A stretch of DNA of 64,000 bases from Dictyoglomus sp. (GTDB lineage: Bacteria > Dictyoglomota > Dictyoglomia > Dictyoglomales > Dictyoglomaceae). Shown here one piece after another: positions 9,580 to 17,717 of this stretch (the first letter of the stretch is position 1; the number at the start of each line of letters is the position of its first letter). The stretch lies in contig JANXBZ010000008.1 of NCBI GenBank assembly GCA_025060475.1, forward strand, positions 50,916 to 114,915. The letters are read 5' to 3'. A program made the position numbers and the translations under genes. The notes below the pieces were generated by a model. That model did not search any database, was not told where the DNA came from, and was given only the letters and a program-made list of their open reading frames with translations.

Positions 9580-10572
9580 ATGAAAATAGGAAGAATTCTT
9601 TCAGGCATGAGACCAACAGGAAAACTACACTTAGGTCATAGATTAGGAGTTTTAGAAAATTGGGTAAAATTACAAGATTCCTATGAATGTTTTTTTGAAA
9701 TAGCAGATTGGCATGCGCTTACTACTCATTATAGAGAAACAGATACTTTAAAAGATAATATATTCCAAATGGTTTGTGACTGGTTATCGGTGGGTATTGA
9801 TCCAAATAAAAGTGTAATTTTTAGACAGTCAGACATTACGGAACATAGTGAGCTTTTTATCTTATTTTCCATGTTTGTTCCATTGCCTTGGCTTGAGAGA
9901 AATCCAACTTATAAGGAACAATTAAGAGAATTAGAGGGAAGAGATCTTTTTACGTATGGATTTCTAGGATATCCTGTTCTTCAGGCAGCAGATATTCTTA
10001 TATATAGAGCGGATACTGTTCCCGTAGGTGAAGATCAACTGCCCCATTTGGAACTTACTAGAGAAATAGCTCGTAGATTTAACTATTTTTATAAACCTAT
10101 ATTTCCTGAACCTCAAGCAAAACTTTCAGATATACCAGCATTAATAGGAACTGATGGAAGGAGGATGCATAAAAGTTATGGTAATACAATACCTCTTGAT
10201 GTTGACGAGGATGGGTTAAGAAATATTGTAAAAAATATGGTGACTGATCCTGCAAGGATAAGAAGAAGTGATCCAGGACATCCTGAAGTTTGTCCTGTAT
10301 TTGCATATCATAAAATATTTAATATTGAAGAATGTGATTTTATATATAATGCATGTAGAACAGCAGAAATAGGTTGTGTAGATTGTAAAATGAAACTCTT
10401 TGTAAAATTGAATGAATTTTTAAGCCCTGCTCGAGAAAAAAGAAAATACTATGTAGAACATCCAAAAGAAGTGTGGGATATTGTTTACGAAGGTAATAAA
10501 AAAGCAAAGGAAGAAGCTCAAAAAACTATGGATTTAGTTAGAGAGGCAATGGGGATAAAGATTTGGAAATAG
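9580..10572 (+). CDS. trpS: Tryptophanyl-tRNA synthetase
   Basis: TrpS charges tRNA-Trp. It is a class Ic synthetase of 330 residues. The HIGH signature appears as HLGH at 17-20 in PTGKLHLGH. The KMSKS loop appears as RMHKSYGN, with His in place of Ser, a change known in some TrpS groups. A GGAGGAG Shine-Dalgarno sits 8 bases before the ATG. A TATAAT at 9531-9536 could be a -10 element, but no good -35 is seen. It overlaps the following scpA start. Confidence 0.96.
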   Translation: MKIGRILSGMRPTGKLHLGHRLGVLENWVKLQDSYECFFEIADWHALTTHYRETDTLKDNIFQMVCDWLSVGIDPNKSVIFRQSDITEHSELFILFSMFVPLPWLERNPTYKEQLRELEGRDLFTYGFLGYPVLQAADILIYRADTVPVGEDQLPHLELTREIARRFNYFYKPIFPEPQAKLSDIPALIGTDGRRMHKSYGNTIPLDVDEDGLRNIVKNMVTDPARIRRSDPGHPEVCPVFAYHKIFNIEECDFIYNACRTAEIGCVDCKMKLFVKLNEFLSPAREKRKYYVEHPKEVWDIVYEGNKKAKEEAQKTMDLVREAMGIKIWK

Positions 10573-11216
10573 TGTATAATCCTTTCTATATATTAAAAGA
10601 GATTATTAGTGAAGAGATTAATCCAAAAGGCTTTCCATTGAAAAGAATTATTGAACAATATCAAAGTTTAGATAAAGAAAGATGGAAAGATTTAGATCTT
10701 ACTACCTATTTTTTGGATGTAATTATAGAAGTTTTAGAGATTAAAATAAAAACTCTTTTCCCTCAAGAAAAAAAAGAGAGAGAAAAAACAGAAAAAAATA
10801 TTTTAGTTAATGAAAGTAAATGGAAAAAAGTTAGAAAATATTTAGAAGAAAAAGAAGAGAAAGGAATAAGGGTTTTTTTTAGAGAGAAAAATAATGAGAT
10901 TTTTTTAGATGAAAAGGAAAAAATAAATATAACACAAATTTATTTAATTTGGTTAAAATCTAAAGAAAATAAGATTAATACTATTGATTTTCCAAGAGAA
11001 ATATATAAGATTGAAGATAAGATGGAAGATATATTAAAGAAAACTAAAAATAAAATTCCTTTTTCAGAAATTGTGAGAGGGTTATCCAAAATAGAAATAA
11101 TATATTATTTTCTTGCTTTATGTGAATTAATAAAACAAGGAAAGATTAAAGTTTATCAGAAGGATTTTTATGATGAAATTATTCTAGAAAGGAATTTTGA
11201 TTATGCGAGAGTATAA
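10572..11216 (+). CDS. scpA: Segregation and condensation protein A (divergent ScpA)
   Basis: ScpA is the kleisin subunit that bridges SMC heads with ScpB. The C-terminal winged-helix part is recognisable (IVRGLSKIEIIYYFLAL, then LIKQGKIKVYQ and a final DEIILER). The N-terminal part lacks the usual FEGPLDLLL signature and is very rich in Lys and Glu, so it is a divergent member. The identity rests also on position, since scpB follows directly. The start is taken as GTG 10572, sharing a base with the trpS stop; TTG 10563 is an alternative with a better-spaced GGGGA. Confidence 0.75.
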   Translation: MYNPFYILKEIISEEINPKGFPLKRIIEQYQSLDKERWKDLDLTTYFLDVIIEVLEIKIKTLFPQEKKEREKTEKNILVNESKWKKVRKYLEEKEEKGIRVFFREKNNEIFLDEKEKINITQIYLIWLKSKENKINTIDFPREIYKIEDKMEDILKKTKNKIPFSEIVRGLSKIEIIYYFLALCELIKQGKIKVYQKDFYDEIILERNFDYARV

Positions 11217-11709
11217 GAATTTCTTGAAAAAACAAATAGAAGGCTTACTCTTTATTTCTAATAAACCTATAAGTTCTTCTGAGTTAGCAAAATTTCTAAA
11301 AATAGACGAAAAAGAAATATTAGAAATATTGGAAGAATTAAAAGAAGATTATAAAGACAGGGGAATAAATTTATACAAAATAAATGGAAAATATGAATTT
11401 GGAACATCTCCTGATATTTCGAGTATTTTAGCGAAATTTCTAAAGGAAAAAAGAGAAAGACTAAGCAAACCTGCTCTTGAAACCTTAGCAATTATTGCAT
11501 ATCATCAACCTATAACAAAAGGGGAGATAGATATATTAAGGGGTACAAAAAGTGATGGAGTTATTTATAATTTATTAGAAAAAGGACTAATTAAAATTGT
11601 TGGAAAAAAAAATATTCCTGGGAAACCATTCCTTTATGCTGTTTCTGAGAAATTTTATAAATATTTTTTAATTGAAGAGGAAAAAAATTTAAAAGAAATT
11701 GAGGATTAA
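11203..11709 (+). CDS. scpB: Segregation and condensation protein B
   Basis: ScpB dimerises through tandem winged-helix domains and binds ScpA in the SMC condensin complex. The typical core KPALETLAIIAYHQPITK is close to intact, followed by IDILRGTKSDGVIYNLLEKGLI. From ATG 11203 the protein has 168 residues, slightly short. The start is chosen because AGAAAGGA lies 9 bases upstream, inside the end of scpA. The stop abuts the next ATG (TAAATG). Confidence 0.94.
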   Translation: MREYKNFLKKQIEGLLFISNKPISSSELAKFLKIDEKEILEILEELKEDYKDRGINLYKINGKYEFGTSPDISSILAKFLKEKRERLSKPALETLAIIAYHQPITKGEIDILRGTKSDGVIYNLLEKGLIKIVGKKNIPGKPFLYAVSEKFYKYFLIEEEKNLKEIED

Positions 11710-12411
11710 ATGACAACTCTTGGAGAATTACTTAGAAAAGAGAGAGAATCTCAAGGCAAAGATTTAAGACAAATTGCCCTGGAGTTAAAAATCTCTTCTC
11801 GATATTTAGAAGCTTTAGAAAAGGATAAATTTGATGAGGTTAATCTTGCAGATATCTATAAAAAGGGAATAATCAAAAAGTATTCTAGGTATCTAAATAT
11901 CGATGAAAAACTTGCTCTTGATTTGTATGAACAACAATACGAGAAACCTATTTTGGAAGAAAATAAAAAAGAAGAAAAAAAAGAACAAACTTTTATCTTT
12001 TTTATCTATATAATCGTAGGAATTATTATTCTTACCTCTATCTACATTGTTCATAGAAGTACTTCAAACCTAAAACTTTCTTCTACCCCTCATACATATA
12101 CCTATCCTACCTTTACAGAAATTATAAAAGAAAGTCATACTCCAACTATAGTTTCTGAAATTTCTAAAGAAAAACAGAAATTAAGTCATAATATAAAACT
12201 CGTTGCTCATGATAGAACGTGGTTAAGAGTATTTTATGACAATAATATTGTCTTTGAAGGAATATTATTAAAGGGAGACGTGAAGATTTTTACCTATTCT
12301 TATCTTGATCTTCATATAGGAAATGCAGGAGGAATAGAAATCTTTTATGATGATAAAAGTTTGGGAATATTGGGCAAGAAAGGAGAGGTAATAATTAAAA
12401 GAGTACCATGA
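11710..12411 (+). CDS. RodZ-like membrane protein with HTH and DUF4115 domains
   Basis: This 233-residue protein has an N-terminal Cro/C1-like helix-turn-helix (residues ~5-65, with LGELLRKERESQGKDL and ISSRYLEALEKDKF). A charged stretch, one membrane helix (~95-115), a Ser/Thr/Pro-rich linker and an outside beta domain of the DUF4115 type follow. This layout is that of RodZ, a cell-shape protein that links MreB to the wall machinery. The place before rimO and pgsA matches Gram-positive ymfM/rodZ. It overlaps rimO by 4 bases. Confidence 0.85.
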   Translation: MTTLGELLRKERESQGKDLRQIALELKISSRYLEALEKDKFDEVNLADIYKKGIIKKYSRYLNIDEKLALDLYEQQYEKPILEENKKEEKKEQTFIFFIYIIVGIIILTSIYIVHRSTSNLKLSSTPHTYTYPTFTEIIKESHTPTIVSEISKEKQKLSHNIKLVAHDRTWLRVFYDNNIVFEGILLKGDVKIFTYSYLDLHIGNAGGIEIFYDDKSLGILGKKGEVIIKRVP

Positions 12412-13718
12412 AGAAAGCACGAATTATATCTTTAGGATGTGCCAAAAATTTAGTAGATACTGAGATATTAATGGGAATGTTAAAAGAAAAGAATTACGAT
12501 TTTACACCTTACGAGGAAGATGCAGATTTGATTCTTATAAATACCTGTGCTTTTATATCTCCAGCTTTAAAGGAAACAGAGGAAAACATTTTAGGACTTA
12601 AAAAATATAAGACATTAGGGAAAAAAATAATAGTATGTGGATGTTATGTAGAAAGATTTAAAGATAAATTAAAGGAAAAATTTCCCTTTGTAGATCTTTT
12701 TATTGGGCCTGGAGAATATCAAAATTTTTCCCTTTATCTTGAAAATTCAGATTCTCAAAATATATTTTCAAGTTTTGCCTCGAATTTTCTGTATACTGCT
12801 GATTATAAAAGATTTCACATAACTCCTAGACATTGGACCTATGTAAAAATTTCTGAGGGATGTAATAATCTTTGTAATTATTGTACAATCCCTTATATTC
12901 GAGGTCCCTTAAGAAGCAGACCCATTGAAGATATAAAAAAAGAGGTAAAAGTTTTAATAAATAATGGAGTAAGAGAAATAAATTTAATTGCTCAGGATAC
13001 TACAAGATATGGAGAAGATATCTATGGGAGACCATTCCTTTTGAATCTCTTGAAAACCTTGGATGATATTCCTGGAGATTTTATGATTCGAATTCTTTAT
13101 TCTTATCCATCAAGATTAAACAAGGAGATATTAGATTTTATAAAAAATTCTGAAAAGATTGTTCCATATTTTGATATTCCATTACAACATGTTAATAATC
13201 AAATTTTAAGATCTATGGGAAGAAATTATACTAAAGAACAAATTATAAATTTATGGGAACAAATTAGAAAAACTTTTAAAGAAAGTGTACTGAGAACAAC
13301 CTTTATTATTGGATTTCCAGGTGAAGGAGAAGAAGAATTTATGGAATTACTAGATTTTATTGAAAATTATCCCTTTGAAAGGGTAGGAGTTTTTTCTTTT
13401 TATCCAGAAAAGGGAACAAAAGCATATAACATGCCAAATCAAGTGGATGAGAAAATTAAAAAGGAAAGAATAGATATTCTAATGAAAAAGCAACAAAGAA
13501 TATCAAAAAAGTTAAATGAAAATTTAATAGGGAAAATTTTTGATGTTTATATAGAGAGAAAAATGAATAATTATTATTTAGGACGAAGTTTTAGAGAAGC
13601 TCCTGAAGTTGATCCTTGGATTATCATTAAGGATCCTTATGTATTTAATATTGGGGAAAAAATTAAAATTGAAATAATAAAGGCAGGTATTTATGATTTA
13701 TGGGGAAGAAGGGTCTAA
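12408..13718 (+). CDS. rimO: Ribosomal protein S12 methylthiotransferase RimO
   Basis: RimO is a radical-SAM methylthiotransferase that modifies an Asp of ribosomal protein S12. The 436-residue protein has the N-terminal UPF0004 domain with Cys residues in LGCAKNLVDTE, NTCAFI and CGCYVE binding the auxiliary cluster. The radical SAM motif is CNNLCNYCTIPYIRG, and a C-terminal TRAM domain follows. The GCAKN start and the CTIPYIRG core distinguish RimO from MiaB. It overlaps pgsA by 19 bases. Confidence 0.95.
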   Translation: MKKARIISLGCAKNLVDTEILMGMLKEKNYDFTPYEEDADLILINTCAFISPALKETEENILGLKKYKTLGKKIIVCGCYVERFKDKLKEKFPFVDLFIGPGEYQNFSLYLENSDSQNIFSSFASNFLYTADYKRFHITPRHWTYVKISEGCNNLCNYCTIPYIRGPLRSRPIEDIKKEVKVLINNGVREINLIAQDTTRYGEDIYGRPFLLNLLKTLDDIPGDFMIRILYSYPSRLNKEILDFIKNSEKIVPYFDIPLQHVNNQILRSMGRNYTKEQIINLWEQIRKTFKESVLRTTFIIGFPGEGEEEFMELLDFIENYPFERVGVFSFYPEKGTKAYNMPNQVDEKIKKERIDILMKKQQRISKKLNENLIGKIFDVYIERKMNNYYLGRSFREAPEVDPWIIIKDPYVFNIGEKIKIEIIKAGIYDLWGRRV

Positions 13719-14227
13719 TTCCAAACTATTTAACTATTTTAAGGATTTTTCTAACTATTCCTGTAATAATTTTGTCGCTTTTTGATTCTTTTTATATCTT
13801 TACTGGTATTTTATTTTTTATTGCCATCTTTACAGATTATTTAGATGGAAAATTTGCAAGAAAGTATAATCAGGTTTCTAATCTAGGAAAATTTTTGGAT
13901 CCTCTTGCAGATAAAATACTAGTATTAAGTATATTAATTGTCCTTGTAGAAAAGAAGGAAATTCCCTTTTTTATTCCTATAATTATACTTATTAGAGAGT
14001 TTGCTATAACTGGCTTAAGAAGTATATTAGCACAGAAGGGAATTGTCTTATCTGCATTAAAAGAAGGAAAGATTAAAACCTTTCTTCAAGATATGAGTAT
14101 ACTATTTTATATTTTTAAATTTCCTGGAAAGGAGTTATTATTATTTTCTGCTATATTTTTTACTATATATTCAGGCATCATTTATTTCCTGAAATATTGG
14201 AAAATATTATCTGAAAGCGAAATATGA
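13700..14227 (+). CDS. pgsA: CDP-diacylglycerol--glycerol-3-phosphate 3-phosphatidyltransferase
   Basis: PgsA makes phosphatidylglycerol phosphate in the membrane. The CDP-alcohol phosphotransferase signature, D-x2-DG-x2-AR-x8-G-x3-D-x3-D, is complete, running from DYLDGKFARKYN to LGKFLDPLADK. There are about five hydrophobic helices over 175 residues, the usual size. The start lies within rimO, and the end overlaps thpR by 4 bases. Confidence 0.94.
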   Translation: MGKKGLIPNYLTILRIFLTIPVIILSLFDSFYIFTGILFFIAIFTDYLDGKFARKYNQVSNLGKFLDPLADKILVLSILIVLVEKKEIPFFIPIIILIREFAITGLRSILAQKGIVLSALKEGKIKTFLQDMSILFYIFKFPGKELLLFSAIFFTIYSGIIYFLKYWKILSESEI

Positions 14228-14790
14228 AAAGACTATTTATTGCTATAGATTTACCTTTAGAAATAAAGAAAGAATTATATAAGATAGAAGAAGACCTAAT
14301 GAAATATATACCAAGGGGCGTTAAATGGGTAGAAATGGAGAATTTCCATTTTACCATCCGTTTTTTAGGTGAAACTGAAGAGAATGAAATTCCTAATATA
14401 ATAAAAATTATGGATGAGGTGGCTAAAGAATCAGATTCATTTTATATTTCTTTAAAGGAAATAGGAGCATTCCCAAACTTTAAAAATCCAAGAGTTATAT
14501 GGATAGGAATAGAAAAGGGATACAAAGAGATGAAAGATCTATTTAATAAACTTGAAACTAGAATCTCAAAGTTAAAATTTAAAAAAGAAGACAAGGATTT
14601 TTCTCCCCATTTAACTCTAGGAAGAATCAAGGAAAAAATAAGATGGGATGAAAAATGGAAGATTAATATTCCATATTTAGAATTTTTTGTTGAAGAAATA
14701 GCTTTATTTGAAAGTCAACTTACCTCTCAGGGACCCATATATATTACTCTTTATAAATGTAAATTGGTAAAAAATCAAAAAAAATCTTAA
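14224..14790 (+). CDS. thpR: RNA 2',3'-cyclic phosphodiesterase (2H family)
   Basis: This 188-residue protein of the 2H phosphoesterase family has two HxT motifs, FHFTIRFLGE (about residue 44) and FSPHLTLGRIKE (about residue 125). The family hydrolyses 2',3'-cyclic phosphate ends of RNA and was once named 2'-5' RNA ligase. The physiological substrate is unclear. It ends the long first gene run; the next gene has its own promoter. Confidence 0.92.
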   Translation: MKRLFIAIDLPLEIKKELYKIEEDLMKYIPRGVKWVEMENFHFTIRFLGETEENEIPNIIKIMDEVAKESDSFYISLKEIGAFPNFKNPRVIWIGIEKGYKEMKDLFNKLETRISKLKFKKEDKDFSPHLTLGRIKEKIRWDEKWKINIPYLEFFVEEIALFESQLTSQGPIYITLYKCKLVKNQKKS

Positions 14791-14878
14791 AAAAACTAAA
14801 AATAAAAAGAATAAGTTCAATATATTCAAAATTTTCTCATTTTATACCTATTAATTTTAATTTTTTCCTAAATATCTC

Positions 14879-14907
14879 TTGATAAATCTAAAAGTTAGTG
14901 ATAAAAT
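14879..14907 (+). promoter_or_regulatory. Probable promoter of speD
   Basis: TTGATA (14879-14884) and TAAAAT (14902-14907) are separated by exactly 17 bases. The predicted start lies near 14914, leaving about 30 bases before the speD GTG. The 155-base gap between thpR and speD is the widest on this side of the window and otherwise shows only A/T runs. Confidence 0.6.
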
Positions 14908-14945
14908 CTTCTCCGTAAAAATTTTTGAAAGGGGGCGAGACCAAA

Positions 14946-15356
14946 GTGAAAATAACTGGAAAATCTCTGGGGAGACATATCCTTGCAGAGATGTATAATT
15001 GCAGGAAGGATTTATTGAATGACTTAACAAAAATAAAAGAGATAATGACAAAAGCTGCCATTTTGGCAGGAGCAGAGGTTGTAGAGGTAGTTTTTCACCA
15101 GTTTAATCCTTATGGAATAAGTGGTGTTGTAGTGATTTCTGAATCTCATCTTGCGATACATACATGGCCAGAATATGGTTTTGTAGCAGCGGATCTTTTT
15201 ACTTGTGGGGATCATGTAGATCCTTGGAAGGCTTTTGAATATTTGAACAAGGAATTACAAGCAGAACAAGTAATAACTTTTGAGGCGAAAAGAGGGATCT
15301 TACCATTAGATGCGAATGAATTTTCATATAAATATGATAAAGAAAAGGTAGGTTGA
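14946..15356 (+). CDS. speD: S-adenosylmethionine decarboxylase proenzyme
   Basis: SpeD makes decarboxylated AdoMet, the aminopropyl donor for polyamines. It is the short prokaryotic form, about 136 residues. The self-processing site is in [15 protein letters not shown], where cleavage before Ser creates the pyruvoyl group, and the conserved Cys is in DLFTCGD. I prefer GTG 14946 over the upstream TTG 14925, because AAAGGGGG lies about 10 bases before the GTG. The first aminopropyltransferase follows 34 bases downstream. Confidence 0.95.
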   Translation: MKITGKSLGRHILAEMYNCRKDLLNDLTKIKEIMTKAAILAGAEVVEVVFHQFNPYGISGVVVISESHLAIHTWPEYGFVAADLFTCGDHVDPWKAFEYLNKELQAEQVITFEAKRGILPLDANEFSYKYDKEKVG

Positions 15357-15390
15357 CTGGCTTTTAAAACTAAAAATAGGTGGGTAAAAG

Positions 15391-16302
15391 ATGAATTCAT
15401 ATTGGTTAATTGAGAAAAATCATCCCAGTGAAATTCACTGGCATGGTATAGATAAGTTCATTTTTGCGACAGAGACTCCTTTTCAAAGGGTAGAGATTGT
15501 TGAAAGTCCCTTTTATGGAAGATGTCTTGTTTTAGATGGTAGAATTCAGTCTAGTGAAAAAGATGAATTTATATATCATGAAGCTTTAGTTCATCCTGCT
15601 TTAATATTACATCCATCTCCCCAGAGAGTTTTAGTTTTAGGTGGAGGAGAAGGTGCAACATTAAGAGAAGTTTTAAAGTATAAAGAGGTTAATGAAGTTA
15701 TTATGGTAGATATTGATGAAAAAGTTGTAAAAATATCTCAAGAATTTTTGCCTCAATGGCATAAGGGAGCTTTTGAGGATAGAAGAGTAAGCTTATTGTT
15801 TAAAGATGCAAGGGAGTATTTAGAAAAGACAGATGAAAAATTTGATGTGGTTATTAGCGATCTTTCAGAACCAATGAAAGGAAGTCCTGCAGTGAAACTT
15901 TTTACCTATGAGTTCTTTAATATTGTAAAAGTTCATTTAAATCCTGAAGGTATATTTATAATACAAGCAGGAACATCTCATCATTTGAAATTTAATTTTC
16001 ATTCAGTGATTCATTCTACTCTTAGAAAAGTCTTTACTAAGGTTTTTTCTTATCAAGCTTATGTTCCTGTTTATGACTTCATCTGGAGTTTTATCTTTAG
16101 TAGTGATAAAATAAATCCTAAGGAAATTTCAGAAAATGAAATTAATGAAAGATTGAAAGAAAGAAAAATTGAGGATCTAAGATTTTATGATGGTGAAACT
16201 CATAAGATGATGTTTTCTCTTCCAAAGCATATAAGAAAAGCTTTGGAGGAAGAAAAAAATGTTGCTTATGATGCAAATCCTCTTTATGCAGTAGAAGAAT
16301 AA
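15391..16302 (+). CDS. speE: Polyamine aminopropyltransferase 1 (SpeE family)
   Basis: This enzyme moves the aminopropyl group of decarboxylated AdoMet onto an amine. The 303-residue protein has the N-terminal beta domain (LVLDGRIQSSEKDEFIYHE) and a Rossmann fold with LVLGGGEGATLREVLKY and VDIDEKVV. The catalytic loop reads DLSEP rather than the D(S/A)(S/T)DP usual in strict spermidine synthases, so the acceptor may be agmatine, spermidine or another amine. It is paired with speD, and a paralogue follows 1.7 kb downstream. Confidence 0.92.
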   Translation: MNSYWLIEKNHPSEIHWHGIDKFIFATETPFQRVEIVESPFYGRCLVLDGRIQSSEKDEFIYHEALVHPALILHPSPQRVLVLGGGEGATLREVLKYKEVNEVIMVDIDEKVVKISQEFLPQWHKGAFEDRRVSLLFKDAREYLEKTDEKFDVVISDLSEPMKGSPAVKLFTYEFFNIVKVHLNPEGIFIIQAGTSHHLKFNFHSVIHSTLRKVFTKVFSYQAYVPVYDFIWSFIFSSDKINPKEISENEINERLKERKIEDLRFYDGETHKMMFSLPKHIRKALEEEKNVAYDANPLYAVEE

Positions 16303-16324
16303 AAATTTATTTTAGGAGGTTTTA

Positions 16325-16450
16325 ATGCATTGCTGTGAAGATTGTCCCTATTATAAAGAATGTTTAAGCCACAAGATAGGTTGTTGTAGCCGTTGTCCCC
16401 ACTTTAATGATTGTTATGATACAAAGGAAAATTATAATTCAGAATCTTAG
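16325..16450 (+). CDS. 41-residue protein with two CCxxC-x5-C units
   Basis: This short frame follows TAGGAGG by 5 bases. It holds eight cysteines in two matching units, CCEDCPYYKEC and CCSRCPHFNDC, 17 residues apart, followed by an acidic, Asn-rich tail. The spacing suggests binding of two zinc ions or a small metal or Fe-S centre; I do not recognise a family. It sits between speE1 and another tiny gene that is coupled to aroK. The strong SD and the duplicated pattern make a chance frame unlikely. Confidence 0.7.
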   Translation: MHCCEDCPYYKECLSHKIGCCSRCPHFNDCYDTKENYNSES

Positions 16451-16459
16451 GAGTGAAAA

Positions 16460-16570
16460 ATGAATAAGAAAAAACAGGAAAAAGTTATAAAGATTGTGGC
16501 TATAATTATATCAATATTTTTCCTACTTAGTATTTTTATAGTTTGGGGAATGTATATATTTAGCAGATGA
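16460..16570 (+). CDS. 36-residue single-helix membrane protein
   Basis: The predicted peptide has a basic N-terminus (MNKKKQEK) followed by one hydrophobic helix (about residues 9-33) and a final SR, so it should insert with the N-terminus inside. GGAG lies 7 bases before the ATG. The stop overlaps the aroK start (ATGA), which suggests translational coupling. No family is recognised. The tiny size lowers certainty, but SD, coupling and hydrophobicity agree. Confidence 0.55.
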   Translation: MNKKKQEKVIKIVAIIISIFFLLSIFIVWGMYIFSR

Positions 16571-17109
16571 AAACTTCTCTTTCCTTCATTGGTTTTATGG
16601 GTAGTGGAAAGACAAATGTAGGAAGGAAAGTTTCTTTTTTTTTGAAAATTCCCTTTTTAGATTTAGATGAATATATTGAAAAAAAACTAGAAACTTCTAT
16701 TTATAAGATATTTGAAGAAAAGGGAGAAGAATATTTTAGAAGTTTAGAAACAATTGCCTTGAAAGAGATTTTTTCTCTCTTTCCCGAAGTAGTCCTCTCT
16801 ACAGGAGGGGGGATAGTTCTTAAAGAGGAAAATAGAAAAATATTAAAAGAAAGAAGTAAAGTTATATATTTAAAAGGTAGTTTTGAAAATCTTATGAGAA
16901 ATTTAGAAAAAGAAGAAGAATCCAGAAAGAGACCTCTTTTAAAAAAGAGTAGAGAAGAATTATTAAATATTTGGAAGTCAAGACTTCCTTTATATGAAGA
17001 ATGTGCAGATATTATTTTGAGTGTAGATAATAAAAATATAGATGAAATTACTCATGAAGTTATTGAGAGATTAAAAAATGATAAAAGTATTAGTCTTAAA
17101 TGGTCCTAA
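16567..17109 (+). CDS. aroK: Shikimate kinase
   Basis: AroK phosphorylates shikimate in the aromatic amino-acid pathway. The 180-residue protein has the P-loop GFMGSGKTNVGR, the DLDEYIEK metal and shikimate region, the STGGGIVLKEENR shikimate-binding segment, and the LID region RKRPLL. Its 3' end overlaps aroQ by 32 bases, an unusually long overlap in a different frame. Confidence 0.95.
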   Translation: MKTSLSFIGFMGSGKTNVGRKVSFFLKIPFLDLDEYIEKKLETSIYKIFEEKGEEYFRSLETIALKEIFSLFPEVVLSTGGGIVLKEENRKILKERSKVIYLKGSFENLMRNLEKEEESRKRPLLKKSREELLNIWKSRLPLYEECADIILSVDNKNIDEITHEVIERLKNDKSISLKWS

Positions 17110-17515
17110 TTTGAATTTGTTAGGTATAAGAGAACCAAGAATATATGGAAATATTGATTTCCAAAGTCTTAATAATTTAATATTAGAAAAGGCAAGAGAA
17201 AAAAATATTGAAGTAGAAATAAAACAGTCTAATTTTGAAGGACAACTTATAGACTGGATTCAAGAATACAGGGAATGGGCAGATGCTATAATAATAAATC
17301 CTGGAGCTTTAACTCATTATAGTTATTCATTGAGGGATGCTTTATTAGATTTTGGAAAACCTGTTATAGAAGTTCATATAAGTAATATTTACAAAAGAGA
17401 AGAATTTCGACGTCATTCAGTTATTGCGGACGTATCTTTGGGACAAATTTCAGGTTTTGGAATTTATAGTTATATCTTAGCTTTAGAGGCTATTTCCCTA
17501 CATTTTTCTGCATAG
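17078..17515 (+). CDS. aroQ: 3-dehydroquinate dehydratase, type II
   Basis: AroQ dehydrates 3-dehydroquinate. It is the small dodecameric type II enzyme, 145 residues. The opening LNGPNLNLLGIREPRIYG carries the catalytic Tyr; NPGALTHYSYSLRDAL and EVHISNIYKREEFRRHS complete the active site. Start ATG 17078 lies deep in aroK. Together with aroK it covers two steps of the shikimate pathway. Confidence 0.96.
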   Translation: MIKVLVLNGPNLNLLGIREPRIYGNIDFQSLNNLILEKAREKNIEVEIKQSNFEGQLIDWIQEYREWADAIIINPGALTHYSYSLRDALLDFGKPVIEVHISNIYKREEFRRHSVIADVSLGQISGFGIYSYILALEAISLHFSA

Positions 17516-17523
17516 AGGTTTTA

Positions 17524-17532
17524 TGATATAAT
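17524..17532 (+). promoter_or_regulatory. Extended -10 promoter of the tRNA-Pro pair
   Basis: TGATATAAT is a perfect extended -10 element (TGn plus TATAAT) 13 bases before the first tRNA. No convincing -35 is present (TTTTCT at the right distance), as is usual for extended -10 promoters. It overlaps the spacer just after the aroQ stop. Confidence 0.6.
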
Positions 17533-17545
17533 ATTACAAGATTGT

Positions 17546-17621
17546 CGGGGCGTAGCGCAGGGGTTAGCGCGTCCGTTTGGGGTGCGGAAGGTCGCTGGTT
17601 CGAGTCCAGTCGCCCCGACCA
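17546..17621 (+). tRNA. tRNA-Pro (anticodon GGG)
   Basis: A complete cloverleaf folds by eye: acceptor CGGGGCG/CGCCCCG, D-stem GCGC/GCGC, anticodon stem TCCGT/GCGGA around loop TTGGGGT (anticodon GGG), T-stem GCTGG/CCAGT with TTCGAGT loop, discriminator A and encoded CCA. The gene is 76 bases long with CCA. Confidence 0.95.
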
Positions 17622-17631
17622 TTTGATTTTT

Positions 17632-17707
17632 CGGGGCGTAGCGCAGGGGCTAGCGCGCCTGCTTCGGGAGTAGGAGGTCGCTGGTTCAAATCCAGTCGCC
17701 CCGACCA
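17632..17707 (+). tRNA. tRNA-Pro (anticodon CGG)
   Basis: This second cloverleaf has the same acceptor, D and T stems as the upstream tRNA. The anticodon stem is CCTGC/GTAGG and the loop TTCGGGA gives anticodon CGG. CCA is encoded. It starts 10 bases after the first tRNA, so the two form a tandem duplicate that differs mainly in the anticodon arm and T-loop. Confidence 0.95.
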
Positions 17708-17717
17708 GAATCTGAAA

